From positions 1 to 55,692 of the forward strand of contig JAPLHB010000066.1 in assembly GCA_026389845.1 (NCBI GenBank): a stretch of DNA of 55,692 nucleotides, read 5' to 3'. A program made the translations under genes and the position numbers. The notes beneath the pieces are model-generated. The model saw nothing but the letters and a program-made list of their open reading frames with translations, made no database searches and was not told where the DNA came from. The stretch is from Chloroflexota bacterium. GTDB taxonomy: Bacteria > Chloroflexota > Anaerolineae > CG2-30-64-16. Positions 7,751-14,204 of this stretch are shown here, one piece after another (positions within the stretch are counted from its first letter, which is position 1; each line of letters begins with the position of its first letter).

Positions 7751-8812
7751 ATGGCCCGTACCTTCAAGCATCTCTATCCGTTGATCTACGACCCGGACAA
7801 TCTGTGGCAGGCGTGGCGCGCAGCACGGCGGGGCGGCAAGCGCAAGTGGCCCTCGGTGGCCGACTTCGAGGTAGACCTGGAGCAGAACCTCTATGCGCTG
7901 CACGAGGAACTGCGCGACCACACCTATCAGCCCGGCCCCTATCGGCACTTCATGATCCGCGAGCCGAAGGTGCGGCGCATTTCGGCCGCGCCGTTTCGGG
8001 ATCGCGTGTTGCATCACGCCCTCATGCGGGTCACCTGGCCCCTCTTCGAGGCGCGCATGATCCATGACAGCTATGCGTGCCGCGTGGGCAAAGGGACGCA
8101 CGCCGCCATTGACCGCTGCCAGCACTTCGCCCGCGGCCATCGCTACGTGCTCCAGTGCGACGTGGTGCAGTTTTTTCCGTCGGTGGATCTCACCATCCTG
8201 GCCGGTCAACTGGCCCGGCACATCGCCTGCCCCGATACCCTGGCGCTGATGGATCGCATCCTGGCCAGCGGCGTCGGTGTGCTGGCCGACCAATACGACA
8301 TGGTCTACTTCTCCGGCGACGACTTGCTGGCCGCGGCCCGGCCGCGGGGTCTGCCCATCGGGAATCTGACCTCGCAGAACTGGGCCAACGTCTACCTGAA
8401 CGACCTGGATCAGTTCGTCAAGCACGAGCTGCGCTGTCCCGCCTATCTGCGCTACTGCGATGACTTTCTGCTCTTCGCCGACGACAAGCCGACGCTGTGG
8501 GCCTGGCGCGCGGCCGTGATCGGCAAGCTGGCCGAGCTGCGGCTGACCCTGCACGCGGACCGCGCCCAGGTCTACCCGGTCAAGGCCGGCATCCCCTGGC
8601 TGGGCTTTCGCGTCTTCCCCACGCACCGCCGGCTCAAGCGGGAGAACGTCAAGGCATTCGGCCGCCGGTTGCGCGCCCAACGGGCTGCCTATCGCGCCGG
8701 GCAGACCGGGCCGGCCGACGTGCGGCAATCGCTCCGCGCATGGATCGCGCACGCCAGCCACGGGAATACTTACCGGTTGCGGCGGACGCTGTTCAGGCAG
8801 GTGGTTTTTTGA
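7751..8812 (+). CDS. DGR reverse transcriptase
   Basis: 353 residues, a group II-intron-like retroelement RT of the DGR clade. Diagnostic motifs are LQCDVVQFFPSVD (catalytic Asp137), GLPIGNLTSQ (200-209), where DGR enzymes have an SQ instead of the retroviral SP, and the active site YCDD (235-238) in YLRYCDDFLLFADD. It copies the TR transcript with errors at adenines so that mutated cDNA replaces the VR of the target. The ATG at 7751 follows GAGAAG; an upstream start at 7718 would begin inside the hairpin. The C-terminal thumb ends RLRRTLFRQVVF. The stop lies in a 20-base segment that is repeated at the Avd start after a palindromic insertion. No nuclease or integrase domain is fused. Confidence 0.97.
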   Translation: MARTFKHLYPLIYDPDNLWQAWRAARRGGKRKWPSVADFEVDLEQNLYALHEELRDHTYQPGPYRHFMIREPKVRRISAAPFRDRVLHHALMRVTWPLFEARMIHDSYACRVGKGTHAAIDRCQHFARGHRYVLQCDVVQFFPSVDLTILAGQLARHIACPDTLALMDRILASGVGVLADQYDMVYFSGDDLLAAARPRGLPIGNLTSQNWANVYLNDLDQFVKHELRCPAYLRYCDDFLLFADDKPTLWAWRAAVIGKLAELRLTLHADRAQVYPVKAGIPWLGFRVFPTHRRLKRENVKAFGRRLRAQRAAYRAGQTGPADVRQSLRAWIAHASHGNTYRLRRTLFRQVVF

Positions 8813-8892
8813 GTATAGGGGCACGGCCTTGCGCCTGCCCTCCGTGGGCGACCGCAAGGGATCGCCCCTACCCAGGCAGGTGATCTTTTGAG
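8794..8892. repeat. Palindromic repeat flanked by a 20-bp duplication, between RT and avd
   Basis: The palindrome at 8816-8871 is a close relative of 815-870. It is bracketed by CAGGCAGGTGGTTTTTTGAG (8794-8813) and CAGGCAGGTGATCTTTTGAG (8873-8892), identical at 18 of 20 positions. The left copy holds the RT stop TGA, the right copy the avd start TTG. This indicates insertion with target duplication into an original TTGA stop-start overlap. Confidence 0.85.
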
Positions 8893-9235
8893 CCAGGAAA
8901 CCCCTCTCTTTGGCAAAACCTTCGACCTGCTGGTCTACCTGCTGCAGGCCAGCGAGAAGTTTCCCCGTGGCTATCGGCTGGGCTTGGGCCGGCGATTGCA
9001 GGAGGTCGGCCTGGGTTTCATAGACCTGCTGCTCGATGCGCGCAAGTGCTCGGTCGAGGCGCGGCCGGCTCTCCTGCAGCGGGCCGACGTGGAACTGGAT
9101 CGGCTGCGCTACACCGTGCGCCTGTGCCAGGAGCTGAGCCTGTTGACGCCCAAGCAGTATCAGCACGCCGCCGGCCTGCTCGCCGAGACCGGCAAACTTC
9201 TCGGCAGTTGGATCAAGCGGTATAATGAGCCGTAG
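8888..9235 (+). CDS. avd: DGR accessory variability determinant (Avd-like)
   Basis: 115 residues, an all-helical protein of the Avd/four-helix-bundle (S23-related) family. Recognisable segments are FPRGYRLGLGRRLQE and LRYTVRLCQELSLLTPKQY. In studied DGRs, Avd forms a basic pentamer that binds the reverse transcriptase and template RNA and is required for mutagenic homing. The start is TTG at 8888, within the duplicated target of the inserted palindrome; AGGTGAT lies just upstream. Before the insertion the gene probably overlapped the RT stop by TTGA. The order here is target, RT, avd, TR, unlike the Bordetella phage order mtd, avd, TR, brt. Confidence 0.9.
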   Translation: MSQETPLFGKTFDLLVYLLQASEKFPRGYRLGLGRRLQEVGLGFIDLLLDARKCSVEARPALLQRADVELDRLRYTVRLCQELSLLTPKQYQHAAGLLAETGKLLGSWIKRYNEP

Positions 9236-9250
9236 TGGGTCCGGTCGCTT

Positions 9251-9325
9251 CGTGCGGTGCGCTTACCGTAACAGGAACAACCCTGACAACAGGAACGACA
9301 ACAACGGTTTTCGTGTCGCCAGCAG
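9251..9325 (+). other. DGR template repeat (TR)
   Basis: A 75-base template beginning 15 bases after the avd stop, on the same strand as VR and RT. It contains 18 adenines between 9270 and 9304, mostly in AAC codons when read in the VR frame (Asn codons allow up to 15 amino acids after A mutagenesis). Nine of these 18 differ in VR; none of the other bases in 9251-9322 do. The end AGCAG differs from the VR end AGGAG, and a second TCGCCAGGAG follows at 9326-9335, which may reflect the IMH versus IMH-star distinction. Confidence 0.95.
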
Positions 9326-9358
9326 TCGCCAGGAGCACGGCCAGGGATCGCCGTCGGT

Positions 9359-9385
9359 GTAGAGCGATTTGGTAAATCGCTCTAC
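9359..9385. repeat. 27-nt palindrome after TR
   Basis: GTAGAGCGATTT, loop GGT, AAATCGCTCTAC: a 12-bp stem. The same 27-nt design appears at 10264-10290 and 30539-30565. From here to 9717 I see no gene, only GC-rich inverted segments. Confidence 0.8.
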
Positions 9386-9717
9386 ATTGCCGGCCAGCGC
9401 CGCTCTCTGAGAACTCCAGACCGCGACCCCGGTCGCGCCGGGCCGGACCGCCGGCCGGCCAAAGAAGCCCGGCCCCGCCTGAACTGGTAGGGTTCGCCTG
9501 AACGTTCGGGCGGGGCCACATCCTCATGGAATACTGCGGCCTAAACGCCGCAGCTTGGCGAGAGACCTGGGGGGCAAGCACGGCGTTCAGGTCGTGATGT
9601 GGCCCTCAAGATAGATTCGCCAATGAATTCGAAGCTCCTCGGATTCGTTGTTCTATCCGCATCCGGCCGCGTCGAACTCAGGGCGGACTTCCCCCTGAGT
9701 CGGGGCAGGTCTCCCCT

Positions 9718-9870
9718 GCATCGGGGGAACTTTCCCCAACTTCGGGGAACTCATGCCCTGAAGCGGGGAGGGCCTTCCCCGCATCGGGGGAACTGTCCCC
9801 AACTTCGGGGAACTCCTGCTGTGAATCGAGGAGCGTCTTTCCTGCATCGGGGGAACTGTCCCCAACATCG
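9718..9870 (+). repeat. 63-bp tandem repeat upstream of the RHH gene
   Basis: GCATCGGGGG recurs at 9718, 9781 and 9844, exactly 63 bases apart, with two nearly full units and a partial third. Each unit contains GGGGAAC...GTCCCC and CCCCAACTTCGGGG mini-hairpins. The period is a multiple of three and the frame is open, so it could be translated as 21-residue repeats upstream of the RHH domain. It is more likely an operator or leader array. Confidence 0.85.
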
Positions 9871-9898
9871 CCAATCAGCAAAACAATGGTGGAATCCA

Positions 9899-10159
9899 AT
9901 GACCTGCATCAAGATCACGGTGTCGCTTCCTGACTCGCTCTTCCATGCCGTGGAAAGTCTGGCCTGCTCCCTGAATCTCTCACGGAGCCGCCTCGTTTCG
10001 CTGGCCCTGGAAGAGTTCATCCGCCGGCAGGAAAACCAACGTCTGCTGGAGAGTATCAACGCGGCCTATGCCGATGGACCTGATCCCGAAGAACAAGTCC
10101 TTTTGGATGCCATGGCTCGTAGCCAGCGGGAGCTTGTGGAGGGCGAATGGGAAAACTAG
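9899..10159 (+). CDS. Ribbon-helix-helix (CopG-type) DNA-binding protein, antitoxin-like
   Basis: 86 residues. The N-terminus MTCIKITVSLPDSLFHAVE is the strand and first helix of an RHH fold, and SRSRLVSLALEEFI is the second helix. The acidic C-terminal tail (DPEEQVLLDAM...EGEWEN) is like that of MazE/PemI-type antitoxins, which bind their toxin through this tail and autoregulate through the RHH. The ATG at 9899 follows GGTGGA. An open upstream extension through the 63-bp repeats exists but is unlikely to be translated. No MazF/PemK toxin follows; the next gene, overlapping by 13 bases, encodes a membrane protein. Confidence 0.75.
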   Translation: MTCIKITVSLPDSLFHAVESLACSLNLSRSRLVSLALEEFIRRQENQRLLESINAAYADGPDPEEQVLLDAMARSQRELVEGEWEN

Positions 10160-11100
10160 CGCGTGCCATCTCCGTGTTGAGCAAGGCAGCCTTCCTCGCG
10201 GCCTGCTGGATTCTGTTGTGTGCGGCCGCCGCGTCCGTGCAAGCTGCGCCGGCCAGCGCGGACGTAGGGCGATTTGGCAAATCGCCCCACACTCTTCTGC
10301 TCGCGGACGTCGGCCCCAAGCCCTCGGTAGACGTCGAAGTGCGCTGGAACGGCGGCCCGGTGGCCGACGAGACCTTCTACGCCCAGATGCTCACCTGCTA
10401 CGCGCCGGACGTCCAGCCGAACGACCGCTGCGGGTTCGACGGCCCACTCTGCGCCAAGTTCGCCGGCCTGACGGTGGCCGAGCCGGCCGAGGGCTGTACC
10501 TGGCGTCTTCAGGGGCCGCCGATGATCCGAGGCGGCGAGTGCCGGGCCGGGCAGTGCAGTTTCAGCTATTTCCTGCCCGAACGCTTCCGGCTGGCGGTCT
10601 ATCTGCCCGCCGCGGATCGACTCTTCGTCTCGAACCCGGTGACGCGCACGGGGCTGCGCAGCTCCTACCGGCTCGATCTAGCGGAGGACGGCTCTGCAAG
10701 CCTGGTCGAAACGACCGCGCTGCTGCGCCGGTCGCACTTCGGCGGCGCGCTGATCGCGCTGCTCCTCTCGCTCCTCATCGAGCTGCCGCTCGGCTACGGC
10801 TTCGTCCGGCTCACGCATTCCCCGCGCCGCGCATTGCGCGGCGTGGCAATCGGCAACCTGCTCACCGTGCCGGCCCTCTGGCTCATCGTGGCCGCGGTCC
10901 CGGCCGGCGCGTTCCTGCTGACCCTGATCCTGGCCGAAGTGGGGGCTATGATCGTGGAGGGTGCCATCATCGCGGGGCTGACGCGGGGCCGCATGAAACC
11001 CGCACTGGCGTTCGCCATGAGCCTGACGCTGAACTTCTTCAGCTTCCTGCTTGGCGCGCCCGCGCTGGCGGTGCTGGCGCTGATTGGGGTCGCGACGTAA
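10147..11100 (+). CDS. Membrane protein with extracytoplasmic domain, unknown function
   Basis: 317 residues. A signal peptide-like segment lies at about residues 10-36 (ending VQAAPA), then an outside domain with several cysteines (LTCYAP, NDRCGF, EGCTW, GECRAGQCSF). Four or five membrane segments follow from about residue 198, with a short basic loop HSPRRALRG. I do not recognise the family. The start at 10147 follows GGAGGGCGA and overlaps the RHH gene by 13 bases, so the two are probably co-translated. A 27-nt palindrome at 10264-10290 is translated within the coding region (DVGRFGKSPHT) and is bracketed by a 9-base direct repeat. Confidence 0.7.
   Translation: MGKLARAISVLSKAAFLAACWILLCAAAASVQAAPASADVGRFGKSPHTLLLADVGPKPSVDVEVRWNGGPVADETFYAQMLTCYAPDVQPNDRCGFDGPLCAKFAGLTVAEPAEGCTWRLQGPPMIRGGECRAGQCSFSYFLPERFRLAVYLPAADRLFVSNPVTRTGLRSSYRLDLAEDGSASLVETTALLRRSHFGGALIALLLSLLIELPLGYGFVRLTHSPRRALRGVAIGNLLTVPALWLIVAAVPAGAFLLTLILAEVGAMIVEGAIIAGLTRGRMKPALAFAMSLTLNFFSFLLGAPALAVLALIGVAT
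10257..10310. repeat. 27-nt palindrome in the membrane-protein gene with 9-bp flanking repeats
   Basis: The palindrome GTAGGGCGATTT/GGC/AAATCGCCCCAC occupies 10264-10290. CGCGGACGT occurs at 10257-10265 and again at 10302-10310, 45 bases apart, which keeps the reading frame (15 codons). This fits an in-frame insertion with target duplication. Confidence 0.8.
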
Positions 11101-11141
11101 GGAAAGCAATTCGGTTCGGGATGAATTCTGAAATGGAAGTC

Positions 11142-11170
11142 TTGACATCGGGGCCGGGGCCGACTATACT
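11142..11170 (+). promoter_or_regulatory. Consensus sigma70 promoter of the antitoxin-like/HNH pair
   Basis: TTGACA (11142-11147), a 17-base spacer and TATACT (11165-11170). The start codon of the first gene is at 11218. Confidence 0.8.
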
Positions 11171-11217
11171 TCTCAGTCCAGCAGCCGGGACAACCTCTGG
11201 TTGAAAGGAATCATTTG

Positions 11218-11580
11218 ATGGGAAACGCTCTTCTGGCTTCTCCGGTCGAATACCTGGTCCGCGAAGATGGCCAACGAACGGGGGTCGTGCTGAGGTGGGA
11301 AGACTACCAAACACTGCGCGCTAGCGTGCCTTCTGATCCCGACATCCTGGTGAATCTGAGCGAACCTGAACTGCAAACACTGGCTGAGGGGATGCTTTCG
11401 TCTCGCTATCAGCAACGCCTCGACGAGTTGCTCCAGCGCAACCGCGAGGACACAACAGACGGTGCAGCAGAACGCGAGTTGGATCGCCTGCTGGAGTACG
11501 TGGACCACATGAATGTCCTGAAGGCGCGAGCTAACTATACTTTACAACGGTTGGCCGAGACAAAGGAACCCTACGGATGA
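11218..11580 (+). CDS. Antitoxin-like protein (Phd/RelB-type N-terminus)
   Basis: 120 residues, ATG at 11218 after AAAGGA. The start SPVEYLVREDGQRTGVVLRWEDYQTL resembles the beta-hairpin and helix of Phd/YefM-class antitoxins, where residues like VxLxxxDYxxL are common. The rest is charged and helical (RLDELLQRNRED, ERELDRLLEYVDHM). It overlaps the HNH nuclease gene by ATGA, so the two are translationally coupled behind a strong promoter. By layout this is a small antitoxin-plus-nuclease pair, but the antitoxin role is inferred from order and N-terminal similarity only. Confidence 0.6.
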   Translation: MGNALLASPVEYLVREDGQRTGVVLRWEDYQTLRASVPSDPDILVNLSEPELQTLAEGMLSSRYQQRLDELLQRNREDTTDGAAERELDRLLEYVDHMNVLKARANYTLQRLAETKEPYG

Positions 11581-11996
11581 CCTCCGCCATTCCACCTGAC
11601 CTGCGTGTCCAAGTGTATCAGCTCGATCAGGCTCGCTGTGCGTATTGCCAGACGTCGGAAGATTTAACCATCACCGCCTTCGAGATTGACCACATCGTCC
11701 CCGTCAGCGCAGGAAGCCAAACAACGCTGGAAAACCTATGTTTGTCCTGCCCGGCGTGCAACCGTTTCAAGGCGGCCCGGCAAACCGCAATCGCCCCTGA
11801 CACCGGCCGCGCTGTCGGCCTGTATCACCCGCGCCGCCATGAATGGTCAATGCACTTTATGTGGAGCGACGATAGACTGCGCATCCTGGGGATAACGCCG
11901 ACTGGGCGGGCGACCGCCGAAGCGTTGCGCATGAATCGTCCCCAACTGGTCAACCTGCGGCGACTTTGGGCGAAGATGGGCGTCTTCCCTGAATAA
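11577..11996 (+). CDS. HNH endonuclease
   Basis: 139 residues. A zinc site is formed by Cys21/Cys24 (CAYC) and Cys58/Cys61 (CPAC). The HNH core is EIDHIVPVSAGSQTTLENL with Asp38-His39 and Asn53, closed by the CNRFK of the second zinc pair (Asn62). The family cuts DNA with one metal ion. The C-terminal half (SMHFMWSDDRLRILGIT, then NRPQLVNLRRLW) is typical of free-standing HNH proteins of cyanobacteria and Chloroflexi. It overlaps the preceding antitoxin-like gene by 4 bases. It could be a toxin, a defence nuclease or a homing remnant; no intron or intein is visible here. Confidence 0.88.
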   Translation: MTSAIPPDLRVQVYQLDQARCAYCQTSEDLTITAFEIDHIVPVSAGSQTTLENLCLSCPACNRFKAARQTAIAPDTGRAVGLYHPRRHEWSMHFMWSDDRLRILGITPTGRATAEALRMNRPQLVNLRRLWAKMGVFPE

Positions 11997-12028
11997 CACT
12001 CGCGGTGCTCACATCTCCAATTGTTCCC

Positions 12029-12298
12029 GCAGCCGGAAAGCGTGGCGCAAGCTGGCAGCTTGCGTTACTTCTGTTCCCCCAGCGCCTGCTCCCGCAGCCG
12101 GAAAGCGTGGCGCAAGCTGGCAGCTTGCGTTACTTCTGTTCCCCCACTGCCTGCTCCCGCAGCCGGAAAGCGTGACGCAAGCTGGCAGCTTGCGTTACTT
12201 CTGTTCCCCCACTGCCTGCTCTCGCAGCCGGAAAGCGTGGCGCAAGCTGGCAGCTTGCGTTACTTCTGTTCCCCCAGCGCCTGCTCCCGCAGCCGGAA
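12029..12298. repeat. 65-bp tandem repeat containing a gene 3' end
   Basis: Units begin at 12029, 12094, 12159, 12224 and (partial) 12289, exactly 65 bases apart. Each joins the last dozen codons and stop of the adjacent acyl-CoA synthetase gene (encoding FRLREQ...GEQK-stop) to a palindrome CGCAAGCTGGCAGCTTGCG. The real gene end is in the last copy. This accounts for the whole intergenic space between the HNH gene and the synthetase. Confidence 0.92.
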
Positions 12299-13954
12299 GT
12301 GCTGCACCTTCTGCAGCGCGGGCGTGAGGGGTAACTCGTCCACGAACAGAACTTCGTCGGGAACCTTATAGGCGGCGATCTTGCCCCAGCAGTAGCCCAC
12401 GACGTCGCCTACGGTCGGGGCCGCGCCCGCTCTGGGTACGACGTAGGCGCGAATCTTCTCGCCGCCGGCCGTCGGACTGGGCAGACCGATGACCGCGACC
12501 TGCGCGATCTGCGGGTGCGTCAGCAGAAAGTGCTCCACCTCGGCCGGGTAGACGTTGGCCCCGGCGCGGATGATCATGTCTTTGGCCCGCCCCACCACGC
12601 GCACGTAGCCCCGCTCGTCCATCTGGCCCAGGTCGCCGGTGTAATACCATCCGTCCGCATCCATGACCTGGCTGGTACTCTCCGGGTTGCCGTAGTACCC
12701 CGCCATCACCCCCGGCCCGCGCACCGCGATCTCGCCCACCGCGCCCCCTTGCACCGGCCGCCGCGCGTCGTCAACGATCTTCAGCTCCACGCCGGGCGCG
12801 GGCCGGCCGACGGTCTCGGCCTGTACGTCCTCCGGGTCCACCGGCATCGTGGCCGTGCCCACCGACGCCTCGGTCGCGCCGTAGCCGATGACCACCAGGC
12901 AGCCGATCCGCTCCCGCAGCTCCCGCACCACCTGCGGCGGCACCGGCATCGCGCCGGTGCCCACCAATGCCAGCGAGACCAGGGTGTGAGGGGTGCAGTC
13001 GGGACGACTCAGCATCGCCACGAGCATCGGCGGCACGGCAAAGAGGATGGTGACGCGTTCGCGGTGGATCAGCTCCAGCGCGGCGTCCGGCTGGAAACGT
13101 TCCAGGAGCGCCATCTTGTCGCCGCCCAACAGCGCGAGCATCAGTTGGAAGTAACCGGCCACGTGGTAGAAAGGGGTCATCACCAGCCAGCGAAGCTGCC
13201 CGACCCCGACCGCGGCCAGGCCCAGCTCGGCAAACCAGCGCAGCTTACGGGGCCGACGCAGGAGCGGCCAGGCCACGCGGGCCAGCGACGGCGACGGCTT
13301 GAGCAGTGAGCTGACCATCCGCACCATCATACCCAACGTCGCCAGCAACGTGCGATGGGTGTGCACCGCGCCCTTGGGCAGGCCGGTCGTACCGGAGGTG
13401 TAGAGGATCAGGGCCACGTCGGCCGGATCTGGCGGCTCGGCCGTGGGGAGGTCAGGAGAGGGGGCGATCGAGCGCGTATCGTCCAGCAGGCTCGCCAGGG
13501 AGATGCAGCCCGTCTGCTCGTCCGCGCCCCGGACGATGACGTGCCGCAGCGCCGGCAGCCTGGGGCGGACCTCAGCGATCAGGCCCAGCAGGTCGCTGCC
13601 CGGCGCATGGACGTCGGTGACCACCGCCACGGCCCTGGCGTCGCCCAGGATGTGCTCCACATCCCGGCCGCCCGATTGCGGGCTGAACGGCACGGCCGCC
13701 GCGCCGATCTGCGCGAGCGCGAAGATGGTGTAGAGGAATTCCGGGCAATTGGACAGGATCAGCGCGACGTTATCCCCGCGCATCACCCCCAGGCGGTGGA
13801 AACCCGCGGCCAACGTCGCCACCCGCGCCCCCATCTGGCGATACGTGACCCGCTCTGCACCGAAGAGCAGGGCCTCGCAATCGCCATAGCGCTCCACGAC
13901 ACGGCGGAACGCTTCGTCCAGGGTTTGGCTTTGCCGCACGAGTTGAGGGTTCAT
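12260..13954 (-). CDS. Acyl-CoA synthetase (AMP-binding family)
   Basis: 564 residues, an ANL-superfamily enzyme that activates a carboxylic acid through an acyl-adenylate and transfers it to CoA. The P-loop YTSGTTGLPKGAV, the ATEAS adenylate motif, YYTGDLGQMDERGY and the hinge GRAKDMIIRAGANVYPAEVE are all present. The usual C-terminal catalytic motif PxTxTGKxxR is altered to PLTPALQKVQHF, one residue longer and without the Gly before the lysine, so the adenylation half-reaction may be impaired. The substrate is probably a medium or long fatty acid. The ATG follows GGAGG. The gene's last codons are part of the 65-bp tandem repeat downstream. It is separated by a repeat element from the MBL and second synthetase genes. 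Confidence 0.92.
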   Translation of the reverse strand: MNPQLVRQSQTLDEAFRRVVERYGDCEALLFGAERVTYRQMGARVATLAAGFHRLGVMRGDNVALILSNCPEFLYTIFALAQIGAAAVPFSPQSGGRDVEHILGDARAVAVVTDVHAPGSDLLGLIAEVRPRLPALRHVIVRGADEQTGCISLASLLDDTRSIAPSPDLPTAEPPDPADVALILYTSGTTGLPKGAVHTHRTLLATLGMMVRMVSSLLKPSPSLARVAWPLLRRPRKLRWFAELGLAAVGVGQLRWLVMTPFYHVAGYFQLMLALLGGDKMALLERFQPDAALELIHRERVTILFAVPPMLVAMLSRPDCTPHTLVSLALVGTGAMPVPPQVVRELRERIGCLVVIGYGATEASVGTATMPVDPEDVQAETVGRPAPGVELKIVDDARRPVQGGAVGEIAVRGPGVMAGYYGNPESTSQVMDADGWYYTGDLGQMDERGYVRVVGRAKDMIIRAGANVYPAEVEHFLLTHPQIAQVAVIGLPSPTAGGEKIRAYVVPRAGAAPTVGDVVGYCWGKIAAYKVPDEVLFVDELPLTPALQKVQHFRLREQALGEQK

Positions 13955-14014
13955 GTGCGCCTCCTGGGGCCTGTCACTCCTTCGCTTCTCTCAGGACAAG
14001 TTCTGGGCGGGCCT

Positions 14015-14196
14015 GTCACTCTGAGCGGGTTAACGGCGAGCGGTGCGCCGCGGCGTGACACCAGCGAAGAGCCTCGTTGCCACGTGAGAACCTGTTCCTT
14101 CACTATGTTCAGGACAAGCTCTGAGCGCAGCGAATGGATGCTTCGCTGGAATCTCGCCGTCGCGGATCTTGACTCGTTAACCCGCTCAGCATGACA
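14015..14196. repeat. Interspersed inverted repeat, GTCATTCTGAGCGGGT family, copy A1
   Basis: The ends GTCACTCTGAGCGGGTTAAC and GTTAACCCGCTCAGCATGAC are inverted. The interior carries CAGCGAAGAGCC and CTTCGCTGG arms. Related copies lie at 20721-20782 (half), 28854-28913 (half), 29457-29612 and 41186-41341. It fills the space between two genes of an otherwise compact run. Confidence 0.85.
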
Positions 14197-14204
14197 GCCT
14201 GAGT

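Noticed and set aside
7277..9166. Long open frame on the minus strand opposite the DGR genes (629 codons)
   Set aside because: It is antisense to three genes with clear motifs (target, RT, Avd), shows no domain, and arises from high GC content.
9251..9335. A second VR in the window
   Set aside because: The conserved GGTTTTCGTGTCGCC occurs only at the target VR and at TR, as far as I could see on both strands.
9599..9898. Translated 21-residue repeat extension of the RHH protein
   Set aside because: The in-frame repeat is Arg/Gly/Pro-rich without homology, and the start at 9899 with GGTGGA gives a normal RHH protein. It cannot be fully excluded.
12029..12298. Possible CRISPR array
   Set aside because: The 65-bp units are contiguous and near-identical with no unique spacers; they contain a gene end. 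The 63-bp array at 9718 fails for the same reason.
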